A stretch of 47,197 nt of DNA, taken from contig VGYC01000035.1 of assembly GCA_016873095.1 (NCBI GenBank), positions 1 through 47,197 of the forward strand. Direction: 5' to 3'. This DNA comes from Planctomycetota bacterium (lineage in GTDB: Bacteria > Planctomycetota > Planctomycetia > Gemmatales > Gemmataceae). Within the stretch, counting starts at the first letter, position 1. The number at the start of each line of letters is the position of its first letter. The notes under the pieces were generated by a model, which saw only the letters and a program-made list of their open reading frames with translations, did not search any database and had not been told where the DNA came from. Shown piece after piece: positions 45,291 through 47,197 of the stretch. The position numbers were made by a program, and so were the translations under genes.

Positions 45291-46064
45291 CTATCGGGGG
45301 CGTGATGCCAGCAGGTGCTTCGCCACCCAGTCGGCCTCGTCGGGCGGCAGCGACACGTCCGGCGGCTTGCGATAGTCCACAACCAGGTCGAAGCCGCCGT
45401 CATCGTACACTTGCGTCAGCGCGGCTTGCAAATCCAGCGAGACGTCCGCGTCCCCCTTCAGGAGCGGCACAGGCACGACAGGCAAGATGGCGTCGATGGT
45501 GCTTGACCAGACATCCGTCCAGGAACGCCGCCGCGCGCGCGTAAGCAACACGAAATAGGCGCCCGCCGGATAAGGGTCCAGCAGCGGAATGCGCTTGCCC
45601 TGATGATGCAGGTCGATCTCCAGCAAGTGGGCCGAGCTGCGCAGAAACCGGCTGCGCTTGCGCAGGTACTCACGCCTTCTGCTCCCCTTGTTGGTCGGTG
45701 AGAGCAGTTCGATGGCAGTCACGAGCCGGCGTTTCTCCGTGTCGCGGATCTCGATGCGATAATGGGGAATGCGCGTCGTGAACCGATTGCGCAGCCGTAC
45801 CGGCGCCGTGTGCACGCCTGCTTGGGCCACGGGCAGCTCGCGATGGCGCGTCTTGCGGACACCCACGTCCGGGATCACGGAGCGCGTAGAGATCATGACA
45901 TCTTCCAGCGGCCCCGAGCTGTAGGTGCGCTCCGGCAGGGCGATGTACTTCGGCCGTAGCTGCGGCAGCAATTGCCGTGCGATCCCCGTGGCCAGGTGTG
46001 CGTGGAAGCTGGTCCACAGGTGGCCTTCCAGGTAGGGGTCCATGCCAGGAAATGGAGACGGCAT
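45291..46064 (-). CDS. DUF4058 family protein
   Basis: A 257-residue soluble protein starting MPSPFPGMDPYLE, the DUF4058 hallmark, and carrying VTAIELLSPTNKGSRRREYL, also found in changed form in the pseudogene at 16179-16910. The acid-then-lysine spacing recalls nuclease-like folds, but that is only a guess; function is unknown. GAGG lies just before the ATG at 46064. Converges with the lyase gene, with 11 bases between. Confidence 0.85.
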   Translation of the reverse strand: MPSPFPGMDPYLEGHLWTSFHAHLATGIARQLLPQLRPKYIALPERTYSSGPLEDVMISTRSVIPDVGVRKTRHRELPVAQAGVHTAPVRLRNRFTTRIPHYRIEIRDTEKRRLVTAIELLSPTNKGSRRREYLRKRSRFLRSSAHLLEIDLHHQGKRIPLLDPYPAGAYFVLLTRARRRSWTDVWSSTIDAILPVVPVPLLKGDADVSLDLQAALTQVYDDGGFDLVVDYRKPPDVSLPPDEADWVAKHLLASRPR

Positions 46065-46188
46065 CGGCAACCTCGGTGAGCTGGAGTCTTGGGTCATTCT
46101 ACGAAACCGATCTCGGCAATTTGCTATCTAGACTAGACGGTGCACGAATGATATTGAGCCAGTCGGCGACGATTGCTATGGCAGTCTC

Positions 46189-46602
46189 ATGACCGGGCAA
46201 AATGCACGCCTGGGAAGCTTGCTGATTCTGCTGGTTGTCGGTTGCGCGCCGCTGGGAACCTGGCTGGGCAAAGAGACTGCCGCCGGCAAGTTCGATACCT
46301 TCAGCAAGATCAAGCTGGGAATGATTGAATGGGAAGTCGAGACAATGCTTGGCGGCAAGAAGGGGACAGAGTTTTTTCCAGATGGTTGGCCAAGGATCGC
46401 AAGAGAAGTGCCTGACCTTGGATTCTGCATGTTCCCCAACGATAAGATCCGCTGGGTTTACTGGCGCGTCAAGGGTCCTCACCAATGGATCGCGATTGGA
46501 ACGTGCCGCAGGATCAATGCTGCTTCGCTGACGATGTCTGAGATTGTGATCAAGAAAAGCGGCTTGAACGGCCCGGACCTTCCGCCTGGGGCATCGCCGT
46601 GA
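46189..46602 (+). CDS. small lipoprotein, BamE/SmpA-like core
   Basis: A 137-residue protein with a lipobox LLVVGC at 14-19, so the cysteine is probably lipidated. FSKIKLGMIEWEVETMLGG is the helix-turn opening of BamE/SmpA-like domains, followed by strands (IRWVYWRVKG). In planctomycetes such proteins are common and of unknown function. No strong ribosome site. Confidence 0.65.
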   Translation: MTGQNARLGSLLILLVVGCAPLGTWLGKETAAGKFDTFSKIKLGMIEWEVETMLGGKKGTEFFPDGWPRIAREVPDLGFCMFPNDKIRWVYWRVKGPHQWIAIGTCRRINAASLTMSEIVIKKSGLNGPDLPPGASP

Positions 46603-46638
46603 TGATGTCGTAAAGCAGGACGAAAGTTCAAAACAAAG

Positions 46639-46670
46639 GGGGGCCGCGGCGAGATCGCGCCGCGGCCCCC
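46639..46670 (-). terminator. strong intrinsic terminator
   Basis: gggggccgcggcg (46639-46651) pairs perfectly with cgccgcggccccc (46658-46670) around six bases. On the minus strand the stem is followed by TTTGTTTT, a proper U-rich tail; on the plus strand no such tail follows. It therefore ends a minus-strand transcript from the 46.7-46.9 kb area, and may also serve the convergent lipoprotein gene. Confidence 0.7.
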
Positions 46671-46688
46671 TACATTCTGCGGCTGCAT

Positions 46689-46706
46689 CCGACGGCAGCC
46701 CGTCGG
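46689..46706. repeat. hairpin of the stop-codon-linked family
   Basis: ccgacgg (46689-46695) pairs with ccgtcgg (46700-46706), loop CAGC. The adjoining string cgtcggctacgtca (46701-46714) recurs at 18415-18428. In both places the minus-strand TGA that opens this string is the stop codon of an ORF. Confidence 0.55.
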
Positions 46707-46711
46707 CTACG

Positions 46712-46744
46712 TCAACGCAGCCGCCTCTGGTTACCATTACTCAC
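46712..46744 (-). CDS. candidate tiny ORF (10 residues) with strong Shine-Dalgarno
   Basis: On the minus strand GGAAGGAGGT, seven bases before a GTG, is a near-perfect ribosome site. The ORF reads MSNGNQRRLR and stops at TGA 46712-46714. A small hairpin and then the strong terminator follow within 75 bases. The unit looks like an independent short gene or a leader peptide/small RNA. An ATG at 46737 opens a long frame that is only antisense to the lipoprotein gene. Expression is not shown. Confidence 0.4.
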   Translation of the reverse strand: MSNGNQRRLR

Positions 46745-47108
46745 TGGACCACCTCCTTCCGCTAGAACCTCCCGCGCCCGGCCGGGCAACCAGCTCGACC
46801 GTTTGCGGCTCTAGCCAATCACGCCACGGTAGCGTGACACCACGCCCTCATTCTAAACAGCCCTGTCTGTCGGGTCAAGCATTTTGCCGCGTCGGCGAGC
46901 CCGTTGCGATGTACGACGAGCCAGTCTTTTTTCGGTTCTCACCAAGGGGCAAAAATCTCTTCCCCCGCAGAACTCTCGACTTCGTAAGAATAAGCCCGCG
47001 GTTGCAGTTTTTTTCAGAATTTTTCGACCATCCTCCAAACCAAACGGGGATATATTGTGTTGTAATGGTGGCGCCCGCCACCTTCCCCGTTCGGCATTGG
47101 AGGCCGTC
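46745..47108. other. intergenic region before probable transposase
   Basis: No protein gene seen. The part near 46925-47055 is AT-rich compared with the rest. Nested inverted repeats lie at 47043-47091: outer arms aacgggga/tccccgtt and inner arms ggtggc/gccacc around GCCC. GGAGG follows at 47098-47102. The region may hold one end of an insertion sequence, but I cannot fix its terminal repeat. Confidence 0.4.
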
Positions 47109-47197
47109 ATGAAAATCGCGATCACCAAACCACTTTTCGCCTGGGACGCCCTGGAGGATTCGCCGTCGCTGCAATCGCTGCGTGTCCTTCTCGAGGC
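47109..47197 (+). CDS. probable transposase, N-terminal part (cut by window edge)
   Basis: The 29 visible residues begin MKIAITKPLFAWDALEDSP, which resembles the N-terminus of DDE transposases common in planctomycetes. GGAGG lies six bases before the ATG. The gene runs off the window. The family is judged from memory of such N-termini, so the call is moderate. Confidence 0.5.
   Translation, partial: MKIAITKPLFAWDALEDSPSLQSLRVLLE

Noticed and set aside
46099-46737. 212-residue minus-strand frame across the lipoprotein gene
   Set aside because: It runs through the strong terminator hairpin and is fully antisense to a protein with lipobox and BamE-like core.

Overview
The window looks like chromosomal DNA of a GC-rich planctomycete, most likely from the Gemmataceae or a close relative. 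The evidence is the mix of families: several secreted PQQ-type beta-propeller proteins, DUF4058, DUF2617 and retropepsin-like proteins, a MoxR/DUF58/VWA operon, a DMP19-type protein, and many dispersed palindromes in short intergenic gaps. This assignment is an inference from gene content. I saw no rRNA, tRNA or CRISPR array.

Layout. 1-1.4 kb: an array of small hairpins and a long palindrome lie downstream of a UDP-glucuronate decarboxylase gene. 1.6-8.5 kb: a glycogen block (glucan phosphorylase, glgC, GH13 glycosidase) with a PQQ-propeller gene inside it. 8.6-15.6 kb: scpB, a DUF420 membrane protein, another propeller protein, a two-gene module (DUF5678-like plus a retroviral-type aspartic protease), a U32 peptidase carrying a palindromic element in frame, and endonuclease V. 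15.7-22.2 kb: a rearranged stretch with a 3' fragment of an AAA ATPase gene, a DUF4058 gene broken by one stop codon, a DMP19-domain membrane protein, the full-length BCS1-like AAA ATPase, and an alginate-export-type porin broken by one TGA. 22.2-35 kb: a Ca2+/cation antiporter, small proteins, queG, DUF4241, a transglutaminase-like protein, NUDIX, an M28 peptidase with PDZ, DUF2617, an orphan ABC ATPase, a YdjM-like hydrolase, a beta-barrel protein and a YraQ/ArsP-like permease. 35.1-40.1 kb: the MoxR - DUF58 - BatA/VWA operon on the minus strand. 40.4-46.6 kb: a zincin-like protein, a frameshifted propeller gene, the eda-kdgK pair with an isocitrate-lyase/PEP-mutase-family gene, an intact DUF4058 gene and a small lipoprotein. 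46.6-47.2 kb: a candidate tiny ORF with a strong Shine-Dalgarno and terminator, then the start of a probable transposase cut by the window edge.

How genes work together. GlgC makes ADP-glucose, GlgP degrades alpha-glucan, and the GH13 enzyme probably trims or converts glucans. KdgK and Eda form the lower Entner-Doudoroff/KDG branch. MoxR, DUF58 and VWA genes form the usual chaperone-type AAA and VWA partnership. No glycogen synthase or branching enzyme is present here.

The most unusual content is structural: several distinct families of hairpins or palindromes, one translated inside a peptidase and one family that starts on the stop codon of two different ORFs; three otherwise intact genes each broken by a single lesion; the DUF5678-like/retropepsin pair; and the tiny ORF-terminator unit at the right end.
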